The translations under genes were made by a program, and so were the position numbers. Shown here one piece after another: positions 1 to 11,103 of a stretch of DNA of 64,000 nt; within the stretch, counting starts at the first letter, position 1, and every line of letters begins with the position of its first letter. This DNA comes from Adiantum capillus-veneris (taxonomy: Eukaryota; Streptophyta; Polypodiopsida; Polypodiales; Pteridaceae): assembly GCA_014529385.2 (NCBI GenBank), contig CM043956.1:66576281-66640280 (forward strand). The letters run 5' to 3'. The notes under the pieces were generated by a model. It saw nothing but the letters and a program-made list of their open reading frames with translations, ran no database searches and was not told where the DNA came from.

Positions 1-870
1 TATACGTCAATTCAAAGCGTATGCATAATACTTACAAACTCATGACAAAGAGTGTTGTAGCATCCACTTTCATGATGTGGCACTCCAACAAATTCTAAAC
101 ATGCTCTAGCTACATTTCTCTAATGTTGAAATCTCTCGAGATGGTCCTCTGTCTCTTGTGAAATCATTTTCCACTCCTTTGCATCCAACTAAGCTAGATT
201 TGGATTTTTGGCCATGTAAATGTCTCTCACCTCTGATCCACGGAGCAATGTTTTGCCAATTTCCACGCTCAATATGTAGTCATTTGAAACATTATTGTAC
301 CCCTCTACCAGCTTGTAATCTCACTGATTCGCCTCGACAATGTAATTCTTGAACTCTCTATAAATGGTCTCGCCGATGCAATTCTTAATCTCATCATCGT
401 GATCATCCCAAGTCTCCATCATAGAGTGGCACAATTGCATTGTATAGAGTTATGAAATCCTTTGTCGCATGGCCTTTCTAACCATATTTATGACAACATT
501 CCCATCTGTGGTCTTGTATGCCTTGCTGGGGTCATGCTCATGTGATCCCTAAGGTGTACCTCGTTTGATCTCTCAGTGTTGTGGACACATCAGAACAACC
601 GCTTCCACAATAACCACGACCTCCAAAACGACACCTACCTTGTCTCAAAGAAGAAAGAGTCATCAATGTAGGGGATATGGTCGACTGAGTCATCAATGTA
701 GGGGATATGGTCGGTGTAGGGATCACACTTGTCCTGGTTGTGGAGAGGATTGTAATAGGTCTAGAGGGACCAACTCCCCAAAGGTTCTATGTGTAAGCAA
801 CCTACTTTGGTGTAAACTCTTGGGGGGTTCACCGTTCAGTACCCCCTTATATAATATATCTAAATGAATA
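1..870 (-). pseudogene. Degenerate retroelement gag-like fragment
   Basis: The minus strand holds a broken reading frame. An Arg/Gly-rich stretch (about 590-650) leads into a motif resembling a CCHC zinc knuckle (about 455-497), in the order C-H-K-Y-G-stop-K-G-H-x3-D-F. This fits C-x2-C-x4-H-x4-C if two cysteines were lost and one stop was gained. Below it, in another frame, lies a charged open stretch (about 120-440) of unknown identity. A 30-bp direct repeat occurs twice at 657-714. Gag origin is inferred from the basic stretch plus the knuckle pattern. Identification is weak because no protease, integrase or RT motif follows. Confidence 0.3.
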
Positions 871-3800
871 AAATGACCCATTATTTTAATGTATCTCTAT
901 TAAATTGCCTTAAATTTTGGATTTTAAAACCCCTCTTATTGAATGCACGTTAATTATACATCAAGATGATTACATAGTGCACCCCTCGAGCTTTGTGTTG
1001 TTTGCTATTCAGGATATTAGCTGCCCCAAAACTAAAGGACAAAAAGTTTAAAAGTTAGAACTCTATAAAAACACTAAAAATTACCTTTTGATTGCAAAGA
1101 CTCTTCCAAAATTTTCATCAAAATGCAAAATTTTAATAGAAAATCACCACATAGAGTTTTTTGTAAATGGGCCGGCTTCCAATACATAGGCTTTCCATTT
1201 TATTGAAGCACAAAAACACCTTTAGAGATACTTGTGCTAGCTATGTTATACTTTAGGGGTCACTAACTTGGATTTTAGGGTGATCTAATGCCAATTTCAT
1301 GGAAACTGCCAAAAGCACCACACTTTTTGGGCTCAATTTAGGTTTAAAAATGTTATTCACATCCAAGTCTAAAGGTGGAATCAATAACCCCCAGAAAGTC
1401 TAATTTGTTGAAGGTCATAAGCTAACTTTGTGGATATAGAGCACTTTAGAATGGGTAATCCAATAATCTACAATTTCTACTAACATAATGTCAACAACTA
1501 TGAATTAAAAGAATTGATTCATGAGATGATTTTGTCTAATTCAGTCATTTTCTATCAAAAGCACCCATAGAATAAGATTGATTCAAAGTTTGAGGTGCCA
1601 CAATGCACTCTTCGTCTTACTCTAATAGCAAGATATCTTGAAAACTTGTTTCTTACCTTCATTGACACAAGATAGATGTACATGGCTCAATTTGACATAC
1701 TAACTAATTTGAATCTTGTGGAGATCATTTTTAATATTTTGAGAATTTTAATTTGGACTGATATTTTTTTTATTTTAATTTAGATCCAATGCACTAACTC
1801 AATGAGTTTATAGATTATTGTGCTTCTAATGTCATCTGTCAGACAATATTTTATGGCAATTCATAAGATAAACTGTGAAAATTTGTGCCAATCGTGAGAC
1901 TTTAAGAGCACTAACATTGTGATCTCTAGTAAAATACGTTTTCAAACGTCACATGCATTCAATAGGAGTCTTCTATTTTGTGGTAACCCATACCCAAGTT
2001 AGTAAGAAGATTTTTGTGGTTGGATGGAAAGGAGGCATGTGATTGCCTTCTGGCAAGATTTTCTCATTGAGAAACCTATCATTACATCAACAAGTAAACA
2101 CAACTATCATGTTATTGAGTTTTAATTTAACTTAACCTTAAGGATAGAGTATATCTACTTGAAAAGATTTGTGCCACTCATGTCAGACCACCCATAAACA
2201 GACTGAAAATCGAGCATTGCCAAAGTGGTACTGAGAACTAAGATTTTTGCACCATTGTAAAGCGGCATGCATACAAGAGTCTACATAATCTCACCTTCTT
2301 TATTGTTTCTCTCATATCGTCCATATGGATGGGATGACTGAGTATAATTTGCAATGTTTCCTTGAATGTTGTCGGCACCTTGGTTTTCAATGATGGAGTC
2401 CATGTCAAAGAGCGCATCCAACATTTGCTTCATCTCAACTTCTTGGCATGTGGCTTTGAGTATTGGTGGGGTAAATTCCACCAGTGGCTCTTTTTTTGAT
2501 ATCGCCTTCTCTATGATGAAGTTGGAGCAATGTCTATTTGTGGGGGTTGATCGAATGCCTCTAGACCATGAGATCGATAATAGAGATATTATAGTTTCTC
2601 TATGGGAAATAGATTTTTCTTGCCTATATGGTGATCACAATTTTTTGTTTTCGAAAGATCAGATGCTTGCATTGCACACAAGGACATGCCATCCTATCAT
2701 CCATAATTAATCTACCAATGATGCAACAAATAAACAAATCACTCTTGTCATAAACCCCAACTCAAAATGTTCTATTTTAAAGCACTGTAGTTTTGATTAC
2801 ACCAAGCTTATCAAGTGTTTTTGCGTTTTTTAAGTTCGTTTGTGTTTTTTAAGACCATTTACATTTTTGAAGTCTGTTTTGCGTTTCTATCATTTATGCT
2901 TTTTCTACCATTTGTCGCTAGCTCTAACTACGTCACATTCTCTGGCCATGCTCGATCCGTGTACACATCGATATAGAGGTGCATGAAGATTAGGAACACC
3001 GAGAAATAATCTCGTATATATTGATCAATGTCGATCTAATATAGACCGCCATTTCTAAATATCATTTGCGTTTTTAAAATTTGTTTGTGTTGATGGAGCA
3101 AAAGACATCGTGTGCACACTAACTCACCCCGACACCTTAAATCAACACAAGGAATTAACTTAAATTCCACACCACACACACCACCACTCAAGATCTCAAT
3201 GAAAGTCCTCCCCACTATCCCTATTCAAACTCCAAACATATAGACCTACAAGCCCTTCCATGTCCGCAAACACTACAAGGTTAGTCGGGTTGATCAACGC
3301 TGAAATCACACTTGATGGTGACCAAATTATACAAGAAAAAACATCAAAAACTCAAAAACACCAGCCACAAAATTCCTCTTCAAAACATTTTAAAAGCTTC
3401 ACCAAACTCCACTATATTGGCGTCTTTGGAGTAGCCTCAACCCTAATGGCACCAATATAGAGTCACATAGTCTTGCAAAAAGCCGCACCTTCTTCCCTCG
3501 ATTCCTCAGACACACACATTTATGGAGACCTCAAAACTTTCATAGACTCTCTCCAATGAAAATTAAAGGTAAGAGCCTCTCATTCACCCCTCCACACACT
3601 CAAAAATAGGACGCAAATGAGACGAAACTACACGAGACCATCTGCAGAAACCCTGCTTTCTCCCACACATAGAGGGGTGAAAGTGTTGATATTGCACTTC
3701 AAAAGTTCTCCTCAGCCTCAATATTCATGGAACTATGAGTGATGCGGCAGGTTGAAGCCTGTTCACACCATTTTTGACCATTTTTTAACCTTTTGAAGCC

Positions 3801-4250
3801 CAATTTTGACTGTTGATAAGCACTTTCTGCGAACAAAATACCAAACGAACTCTAGAACCCACCAAATTTTGTAGTCTTTGTCCTTGATACACAGAGTTAA
3901 TTTTCACATTCCCACATTCCACTTTCAGATCCTTCTAGGGAGATTCATGCACCACTACATATCAGGTGCGGCAAATAGACAATTATCGCATTATTTACAT
4001 CTTAACAATCTCAAAAAAACTCTCTAGATCTAAAATAATCAACTTGGGGCCACATCTAAGGCTTCAATACCCTATCCAAGCATGTATATGTACCTGACTA
4101 CCGGGGACTATTTACAATTTGTACATGTCGCATCATTCTTAAAACTTGAAACCACTTTGAAAATCTCCCAAATGAATATATTTACATTTCATTTTTTACA
4201 TATGAACATGCATATACACGGTAATTTGTACACGCCAAAAGCGGTCTATC
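871..4250. other. Non-coding, AT-rich DNA with no recognised feature
   Basis: I see only short, mutually overlapping open frames here, up to 114 codons at 2366-2710 with a 66-codon frame on the opposite strand. None carries a recognisable motif. Loose repetition of T-rich GCGTTTTTTAAG-like words occurs around 2815-2890 and again near 3062-3090. CA-rich sequence lies at about 3170-3200. The stretch is probably old, decayed transposon sequence, but nothing allows an assignment. Confidence 0.5.
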
Positions 4251-4254
4251 ATCA

Positions 4255-5010
4255 TTGCCCACCATCTAGGGAGAGCATTTATGCTCAACCAAGAGACTAT
4301 TTTCATCAGGAACCACATCCCTTACAAAATATTTCTTCAATTTTTAACCATTTATTCTATAGCACAAATGTTTACTAGAGAGCCTTTCCAACTCATATGT
4401 GCCATTAGAAAATACATGCTTCACTCTGTACGGCCCCAACCTTTTGTCCCTCAACGTCTTCTGAAAAGTGAAATTCAAGCAAGAATCGTACTTCATCATC
4501 ATATCTCCCTATTTAATTTCCTTTTTTGGAAACCTCTTATTCAGTTTCCCCATCCTCGTCTCTCATTGTTGAAGGTAACAATCATTGGCTTTCTCTCTAT
4601 TCATTTGCAACAACTCTAGAGCAAGAATTCTTTCTTGCAACTTGTCTTTATGCTCACCTTGCATTCTACACAACAACTTCAATGCATCCAACAACGCCTC
4701 TATGGGCATTAGAGATTACTTTCCATGAACAAAATCATATGGTGTAAAATGTGTGGACACTCTATACGCAGTTATATAAGCCCACAAACACTTTTTCAGG
4801 TCCAATTCCCACTATTTGGGATGCTCTCTAGCATATTTTGATAGCATCTTCACAATCTGAACATTGCCGTTTTCAACCATCCTATTGCATTTGCCTATGC
4901 TAAATTACCAATTTCTCCATAAGAGCACTAACAATTGTCCCCCTAAACCTTGGTCGATGATCATTATGATAACCATAGAATCCCCGAACCTACAACCCAC
5001 CTATTCATAC
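4255..5010 (-). pseudogene. Ty3/gypsy pol remnant: integrase core end and C-terminal domain
   Basis: Reading the minus strand downward, a broken frame gives a segment around 4800-4880 reading R-M-V-E-N-G-N-V, followed near 4760-4800 by L-W-A-Y-x-T-A-Y-R-V-S-T and F-T-P-Y. This is the conserved end of the gypsy integrase core. Downstream, a segment about 4330-4470 ends with R-I-N-G-stop-K-L-K-K-Y-F, the usual C-terminal signature before the end of a gypsy pol. At least three in-frame stops and a frameshift near 4930 show it is dead. RT and gag are absent. The upstream side is cut near 5050, where the palindrome begins. Confidence 0.75.
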
Positions 5011-5610
5011 ACAAAAGAAGCCACCCTTCCTATCATTGCATCTTTCACCGCTGTCGTGCCACTCCGCTCCCATGACAAGAAAATGAGCAAAGGAATGCTG
5101 ATCAAGAGTATTTGAACAGTTATAAGGGCTCGCTAACAAGCCAATTTATGAGTTGAAAGTGTGCCAGATGTGGCTCTAAAGGTCATAACATGTCTTGGTA
5201 ATGCTAAATAGTGAGTATGCTCGATTATTGAAGTGGTCATAGCTGGGATTTTATTAATCCAAGTTGAAGTACTCAAAAAGCTCTACATGCCTGTCTTTAT
5301 GGCTCGTCAATCGCAGCTATGGGTAAGAAGTTATGACAGTTTTAAGTTGAGTCAATAGAGCAGATCTGTACCGAATTGGGCAACAGCAGCAACTGAAGGG
5401 ACAAGAATAAAATGAATGCGCCGGGCTGAAGCGCTCACTTTGTGGAGTGCGTCGGTCTTTTATAATTGGTGATTGGATTTACGGTGCCAAGTTATTGGTT
5501 GTTTAAGATTTACTGGGGGTCGGGTCTGCACTAGTCCAGTCTACTCAGTTGGAGTGCCATCTGGGAATTTTTGACATTGACCAAGTTTCGGGACGTCATG
5601 CAGCAATGAT

Positions 5611-5925
5611 TTGGTTGATATGTTGAGCCTGACAAGAATACTATTTATTGGAGTTTGCTTAGATCTCGATGATGATGTAAGTCGCGGGCCGCTAAAGAAA
5701 GATGTTGATGGAGGTAATGCCTTAACCAATATGTATGCCAAAAGTAGTCCTCATATGGAAGCACATGATGTCTTTAAGATATGCAAAAATGGCCACGGCA
5801 AAACGAGGCTCCGGCTAATTTTCACCGGGTGCGAAGGGAAGGCCTTTGTCCTAATCCATTCACCCATGCTAGCAAAAAAGACCTTCTGGCCACCCACCTT
5901 AAGGGCTTGGCCAATGCCTGCCTAA
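5611..5925 (+). pseudogene. PPR-like gene fragment, left palindrome arm
   Basis: An open stretch of 104 codons contains D-V-D-G-G-N-A-L-T-x-M-Y-A-K-S, then H-M-E-A-H-D-V-F-K. This matches the plant pentatricopeptide-repeat core G-N-A-L-V-D-M-Y-A-K-C-G with the following A-x-x-V-F helix. PPR proteins bind organellar RNA and normally carry many 35-residue repeats; here little more than one is left. This copy lacks the preceding helix segment that the other two copies keep, because of the 140-bp deletion. It is a captured fragment rather than a working gene. Confidence 0.6.
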
Positions 5926-6361
5926 TTTAACTAAGGGCCGCCCACTTTAGGGTTTTAATGTGAACAAAAGAAAAAACAAAGGAGGTCAATGGCGGGCTGG
6001 CAGCGAACAGACCGCAGGGGGGAAGAATCGGGCTCGCGTTGGCCAACTCAGGCCTCAGATGCCCCTGCCACAGAGTCAAAAAGTGCTGAAGGACGCCTCG
6101 CGCACAGTTTTGGCACCAGCCGCGCTGGATTTAGTGAAGGTTTGATTTTGGCCTGCCACATCATTAAGCAGCCAGTCCCATTAGCGATATCGCTAATGGG
6201 ATGGCTAAAAAAAGAGGGCCCATGCAAACGAAAGGGACCGTTCTCTTCATCATCTTGGAGAGAGAACCCAAGCCCCAAGACGATGAAGAGAACCGTCCCT
6301 TTTGTTTGCATGGGCCCTCTATTTTTAGCCATGCCGTTAGATATATTGCTAATGGGACTGG

Positions 6362-7049
6362 CTACTTAATGACGTGGCAGGCCAAAATCAAACCTTCACC
6401 AAATCCCGCTTGGCTGGTGCCAAAACTGTGTGCGAGGCATCCTTGAGCACCTCTCGACTCTGTGGCGGGGGCATCTGAGGCGTGATTTGGCGAGCGCGAG
6501 CTCGATTCTTCCCTCCCTACGCTCTGTTCGCTGCTGGCCCGCCATCGACCTCCTTTTTTTTTTCTTCTCTTCACATTAAAACCCTAAAGTGGGCGGCCCT
6601 TAGTTAAATTAGGCCGGCATTGGCCAAGCCCTGAAGGTGGGCGGCCAGAAGGTCTCTTTTGCTAGCATGGGTGAATGCATTAGGAGAAAGGCCTTCCCTT
6701 CGCACCCGATAAAAATAAGCGAGCGCCTCGTTTTGTCGTGGCCATTTTTGCATATCTTAAAGACATCATGTGCTTCCATATGAGCACCACTTTTGGCATA
6801 CATATCGGTTTAGGCATTGCCTCCATCAACATCTTTCTTTAGCCGCCCGCGACTTACATCATCATCGAGATTTTTGTTGCCTAGTTTAGCGTTGTAGACC
6901 TTGCCACAAGCCATTAAAATGCAAGTGTAGGTGATTACTTTTGACAAAAGACTCACGACTCTGTATCTGCTTAAGCCATAGCCGTGTTGGGATTTCCTGC
7001 TATAAGCAAACTCCAATAAATAGTATTCCAAATCATTGCTGCATGACAT
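6362..7049 (-). pseudogene. PPR-like gene fragment, right palindrome arm
   Basis: Open frames at 6810-7049 and 6609-6803 are joined by a single in-frame stop (the former ends in G-G-N-A, the latter begins M-Y-A-K-S after a TAA where the other copies read T-D). Together they give V-I-T-Y-T-C-I-L-M-A-C-G-K-V, then D-V-D-G-G-N-A-L and M-Y-A-K-S-G-A-H-M-E-A-H-D-V-F. This spans one and a half PPR motifs. A further open stretch at 6362-6574 begins with a Lys/Arg-rich run and has no known domain; it may derive from flanking sequence of the source gene. The frame does not continue to a full PPR array. Confidence 0.6.
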
Positions 7050-7597
7050 CCCGAAACTTGGTCGATGTCAAAAATTCCCAGATGGCACTCCAATTGAGTA
7101 GACCCGACTAGTGCGGACCCGGCCCGCGGTAAATCTTAAACGGCCAATAACTTGGCAACCGTAAATCCAATCACCGATTTGAAAAGACTGACGCAATCCA
7201 CAGAGTGAGCGCTTCAGCCCAACGCATTCATTTTATTCTTGTCCCTTCAGCTGCTACAATTGCCCAATCCGGTACAGTTCTGCTTCTTACTCAACTTAAA
7301 ATTGTCATAACTTCTTACCCTAGCTCCGATTGACGAGCCATAAAGACAGGAATGTAGAGCTTTTTGAGTACTTCAACTTGGATTAATAAAATCCCAGCTA
7401 TGACCACTTCAAGAATACTCACTGTTTAGCATTACCAAGACATCTTCTGACCTTTAGAGCCACATCTGGCACACTTTCAGCTCATAAATTGGCTTGTTAG
7501 CAAGCCCTTATAACTGTTGATTAACCATGCAGGATTTGAATACTCTTGATCAGCATTCCTTTGCTCATTTTCTTGTCATGGGAGTGGAGTGGCACGA

Positions 7598-8184
7598 CAG
7601 TCACCCCCTCTGAACCTGCACAGCGTCTGGTCTATGCCAACTGGTCTTCAAGCTGCATCTTCTATAAGTACCTTAAGCTACTTGTCATCAAGCTCACACA
7701 GTTGATAAAGCTATGTAAAACAAAAAGAAGGTGTAAATCATAACATCAATAGTCTAGCTCAATTATCTGGTAGTTGTCCCATCACAGTCCTTGAACCGTA
7801 GTGGTTGTATCTTCAAGCTTTCAATTATAAAAAAAATATGCTTAGTGAACCCCGCCAAACTCAAGTGCTCTAGTTACTTATCCACACGGCTTGACCATCA
7901 GATCTCTTTAAGGAACCCTATCAAGCTCAAGTATGCCTTACTCTGTCTGCACATGGAATGGTCGTCAAGTCCTTTACTTCAAGTTTTGGTAGCAGAACCA
8001 TCTCAAAAGATGTGAAGATACTATAACAATTGTCCAAGATGTCAATTGGAAGCTAGCCATGTAAGCTTATTGATCATATAACCAAAAACACGTCTGTCTT
8101 AACATACATCCAAAAATAAATCTACTGCCAAGTAACCTGCTCTACAGGAAAATAAATGAAGTCTTTGAATCTGCCAGTTGCTCT
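7598..8184. other. No gene recognised
   Basis: Between the palindrome and the ORF pair at 8.2-9.1 kb the sequence shows only short frames and no motif. It contains several CTTCAAG/CTCAAG-like words. I cannot assign it. Confidence 0.5.
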
Positions 8185-8658
8185 TCAACAGCTCCCAAGA
8201 TCAAATGGGATAATAAGGAATTGCCCCAATAGTGGAGCATCATAATATCCACATAAGCACACACAATCTGAATCAATCAACTTCAAGAATCTCTGCTCCA
8301 AGTATGCTATGCCAGGATCTAGCTGAAAGAAACCACCATGTAGATCCAAGAATACCCATCCATAGTGTACCTGCTTTGGAAGATCTTTCGAATCACCTAG
8401 ATCAAATACCATTAAAATCACATAGCATTGATGGCCTCTGCAATATACTAGAGATTCACCTGAATCATAGTGCAACAGCCACATCTCATAAACTTTTGGT
8501 AGCTTAAGGTCGTTATTAGTAAGAATTAAAGAATTCTGACTGCCTTTTACTGGTAGCCAGGACATCACTAACATAAGAATTAGGAATAATATCCAAATCC
8601 AGCCACATTTGGCCCATTCCCCAAAGAAATGAAAAATATTGTGCACGTTATGCAGCAT
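8185..8658 (-). CDS. Hypothetical protein, unrecognised (157 aa)
   Basis: This open frame has a hydrophobic N-terminal third (roughly residues 20-37, rich in W, I, L, F and M) that could span a membrane. Beyond that it has no motif I recognise. Its start codon overlaps the stop of the upstream 161-codon frame (TGATG). In a plant nuclear genome this suggests one frame broken by a frameshift rather than translational coupling. It lies between two copies of the PPR-carrying repeat and may belong to the same larger mobile unit. No function is proposed. Confidence 0.3.
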   Translation of the reverse strand: MLHNVHNIFHFFGEWAKCGWIWILFLILMLVMSWLPVKGSQNSLILTNNDLKLPKVYEMWLLHYDSGESLVYCRGHQCYVILMVFDLGDSKDLPKQVHYGWVFLDLHGGFFQLDPGIAYLEQRFLKLIDSDCVCLCGYYDAPLLGQFLIIPFDLGSC

Positions 8659-9143
8659 CAGGGATGATTTAACATCATCACCCCCTCTAGCTTCACAGCC
8701 ATTACGAAAAATCTTAGGACCTTTTGGACCTGTATCATCAGAGAGATTTTTACCTGGCTCTTGAGGTTGATAATGAATAATAGAAAATCTTCATCCATAA
8801 CATCCTTGGGAATATCATCCTTGGAAGTCTCTGCATTCTTCAAAGCTATAAGAGTTGGCTCCTCTTGCAGCCCATAAATAAGAATAGATGTAAAATCCAT
8901 GTCAATATCCTGTTCACGATCACCATGATCTAGGTAATCTTCAATATCATTCTGTGCTTCCTCATCTGCATCCATGCTACTTAGCAAGCCATTATAACTT
9001 GAAAAAGGTTCTTCAGGCACCCCCTCTGAAGGGGTACATGCATCACAAAGCTCTCCGAAACTGCTATAACCTTCTTCTTTAGATTGGGCCAAAAACCCAT
9101 CAATTATGGAATCTGCTTCTGTGATAATTGAATCGGCAAACAT
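8658..9143 (-). CDS. Hypothetical acidic protein, unrecognised (161 aa)
   Basis: The open frame is strongly acidic in its middle (residues about 55-85, many D and E) and has no catalytic or zinc motif that I can name. It is preceded in another frame by a 69-codon open stretch at 9223-9432. It abuts the 157-codon frame below it by a stop/start overlap. The three together may be pieces of one coding region about 1.2 kb long, broken by frameshifts. A retroelement accessory ORF or a host gene fragment are both possible. Confidence 0.3.
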   Translation of the reverse strand: MFADSIITEADSIIDGFLAQSKEEGYSSFGELCDACTPSEGVPEEPFSSYNGLLSSMDADEEAQNDIEDYLDHGDREQDIDMDFTSILIYGLQEEPTLIALKNAETSKDDIPKDVMDEDFLLFIINLKSQVKISLMIQVQKVLRFFVMAVKLEGVMMLNHP

Positions 9144-9222
9144 ATTGCCAGAAGAACCATAAGCTCATTGGCATTATCAGGTACATCCTCTGTTAGGTTC
9201 ACAATCTCCACCACTTCATCAA

Positions 9223-9432
9223 CTATTGCATGTTTAATGGATTTGTTTTTGCAATCATCTGTAATAAATATGCTACCCTACTCAGCTTAGTGCCGATAGA
9301 ACCATTAAAATCATGTAGTGGCTCATCTTCTTGATAAACTTGTTGAGAGCATCCCATGCCAAGGTCAGTAGCTTGAAAAAATTTTGTTGTACAGTCTGGC
9401 TCTTCACAAGAACCATTATTCGAGGTGCTCAC
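9223..9432 (-). CDS. Hypothetical small ORF upstream of the acidic ORF
   Basis: A 69-codon frame with an ordinary soluble composition and two early cysteines (C-E-E-P-D-C). It lies 80 bp upstream of the acidic ORF in a different frame. It has no recognised domain and may be the 5' part of the same broken coding region. Confidence 0.2.
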   Translation of the reverse strand: MSTSNNGSCEEPDCTTKFFQATDLGMGCSQQVYQEDEPLHDFNGSIGTKLSRVAYLLQMIAKTNPLNMQ

Positions 9433-9479
9433 GGTACTCTTAATTCCAGTTAAGCCATCGTAATCATCATTAATTAATC

Positions 9480-10130
9480 ACTAATGGAGCCTTAATGCTC
9501 CTTACAAGTTGAAAAGTGGCTTAATCCAAGTGCTAATCAAGAAAAGTGATAATGACCTGCTTGATTCTTCCTTCTACTTCTTTCAGCATAGGAGATTCTT
9601 CTTCCAATGGCCGTTTGATTTGGTTTTTGCTTCCCTTCTCGAATGGTTAATGGTGGATTATAAGCTTTGACCTGGTTTAGGGAATTGTCTTAGAGAATTC
9701 CAATTAATCGATTGGTTAAGCTTGGCTTGGAGATTCGAGAAGTTTTGGCTTAAGCAGGTTATGCAAGCCTGGTTTAGAGCTTATGATAATCCGGGTTAAG
9801 GAGTCTGCTTAGGCTTGGCTAATGCTTAAGATTGATTGCTAACGAGATTGAGAGTGGCTTGGTTTAAGGAGATAAGAGATTATGGTCATCAAGGCTAAAG
9901 CTTCTCTTAATGAGATTGGAGATTATGGTTGATTTTTGAGAGCTTGGCTTATCGCTTTCAGAAATTAGGCTTGAATGGAATATGTCGTTAAGAATCGGTT
10001 AGTGGGAGCTTAAGGGATTGAGCTTGAGGTTCATGAGATTAAGGATTGATTAAGGGATTAAGAGCTTTAGTGAGAGCTTAGGAGATAATCCGAGAGAGGG
10101 ATCATGAAATTCCCAGCGATTTATGAGAGC
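9480..10130. repeat. Degenerate repetitive stretch of GGCTTAAGG/GAGATTAAGG-like words
   Basis: The plus strand is crowded with variants of GAGCTTAGG, TTGGCTTAAG and GAGATTAAGGGATT at irregular spacing of about 20-35 bp, with almost no C-rich sequence. No fixed period is visible by eye. It ends where the third copy of the PPR-carrying repeat begins. Confidence 0.45.
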
Positions 10131-10149
10131 TTATGCCTCCCCTTCCTCC

Positions 10150-11080
10150 TTCAGAGAGAGAACTGAACCCCCAAGATGATGAAGAGAACCCTCCCTTTTG
10201 TTTGCATGGGCCCTCTATTTTTAGCCATCCCATTAGCAATATCTCTAATGGGACTGGCTGCTTAATGATGTGGCAGGCCAAAATCGAACCTTCACCAAAT
10301 CTAGCACGGCTGGTGCCAAAACTGTGTGCGAGGCATCGCTGAGCACTTTTTGACTCTGTGACGGGGGAATCTGAGGCCTGAGTTGGCCAGCGCAAGCCCG
10401 ATTCTTCCCCCCCTGCACTCTGTTCTCACAGCCAGCCCACCATCGACCTCCTTTTTTTTTTCTTCTTTTCACATTAAAACCCTAAAGTGGGCGGCCCTTA
10501 GTTAAATTAGGCGGGCATTGGCCAAGCCCTGAAGGTGGGCGGCCAGAAGGTCTTTTTTGCTAGCATAGGTGAATTCATTAGGAGAAAGGCCTTCCCTTCG
10601 CACCCGATGAAAATAAGCGAGAGCCTCGTTTTTCCGTGGCCATTTTTGCATATCTTAAAGACATCATGTGCTTCTATATGAGCACCACTTTTGGCATACA
10701 TATCGGTTAAGGCATTGCCTCCATCAACATCTTTCTTCAGCCGCCCGCGACTTACATCATCATCGAGATTTTTTTTGCCTAGTTTAGCGTTGTAGACCTT
10801 GCCACAAGCCATTAAAATGCAAGTGTAGGTGATTAGTTTTGGCAAAAGACTCTCGACTGCATATTTGCTTAATCCATAGCCGTGTTGGGATTTCCTACTA
10901 TAAGCAAACTCCAATAAATAGTATTCTTGTCAGGCTCAACATATCAACCAAATCATTTCTGCATGACGTCTCGAAACTTGGTCGATGTCAAAAATTCCCA
11001 GATGGCACTCCAATTGAAGAGACCGAACTAGTGCGGACCCGGCCCCCGGTAAATCTTAAACGGCCAATAAGTTGGCAATA
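10150..11080 (-). repeat. Third, single copy of the palindrome arm
   Basis: From about 10150 to 11080 the sequence matches the right palindrome arm (about 6275-7157) in the same orientation, including the GGGCCCTC block, the AAACCCTAAAG box, the PPR fragment and the block ending near GGCCAATAAGTTGGCAA. Here the arm stands alone and lacks the outer 440 bp. Just past its end, 11085-11103 repeats an internal word of the arm (AAAATCTCGATGATGATG) in inverted orientation, which suggests a second, mostly lost arm or a template switch. Confidence 0.85.
10507..10914 (-). pseudogene. PPR-like gene fragment, third copy (135 codons open)
   Basis: This is the longest open version. It reads L-I-T-Y-T-C-I-L-M-A-C-G-K-V, then K-K-D-V-D-G-G-N-A-L-T-D-M-Y-A-K-S-G-A-H, then E-A-H-D-V-F, which is one full PPR plus half of the preceding one. 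Downstream of the repeat the frame runs into sequence without further PPR helices and stops at 10507. In plants the family binds RNA in organelles; this fragment is too short to do so and has no visible targeting peptide. It is kept as part of a dispersed repeat. Confidence 0.6.
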
Positions 11081-11103
11081 ACAAAAATCTCGATGATGAT
11101 GCA

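Larger units (their letters stand above)
5050..7597. repeat. Giant palindrome (foldback), arms about 1.2-1.3 kb
   Basis: The left arm (about 5050-6255) is the reverse complement of the right arm (about 6270-7597), with only about 14 bp of loop around 6265. Outer ends share a CTGTCGTGCCACTCC-type block and both arms run inward to matching GATGAAGAGAAC-type ends. The arms differ by scattered substitutions and indels. The largest is a segment of about 140 bp present in the right arm (about 6880-7015) and missing from the left near 5665. The left edge cuts into the gypsy remnant. Each arm carries the same PPR-like fragment, and a third lone arm lies at 10150-11080, so this is a dispersed repeat that exists here as an inverted pair. 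Confidence 0.9.

Noticed and set aside
2281-2710. 114-codon plus frame with a 66-codon frame opposite
   Set aside because: No recognisable domain, overlapping frames on both strands, and no neighbouring coding signal.
8656-8660. Stop/start overlap TGATG read as translational coupling
   Set aside because: This is a prokaryotic or viral arrangement. In plant nuclear DNA a frameshift in one decayed frame is more likely.
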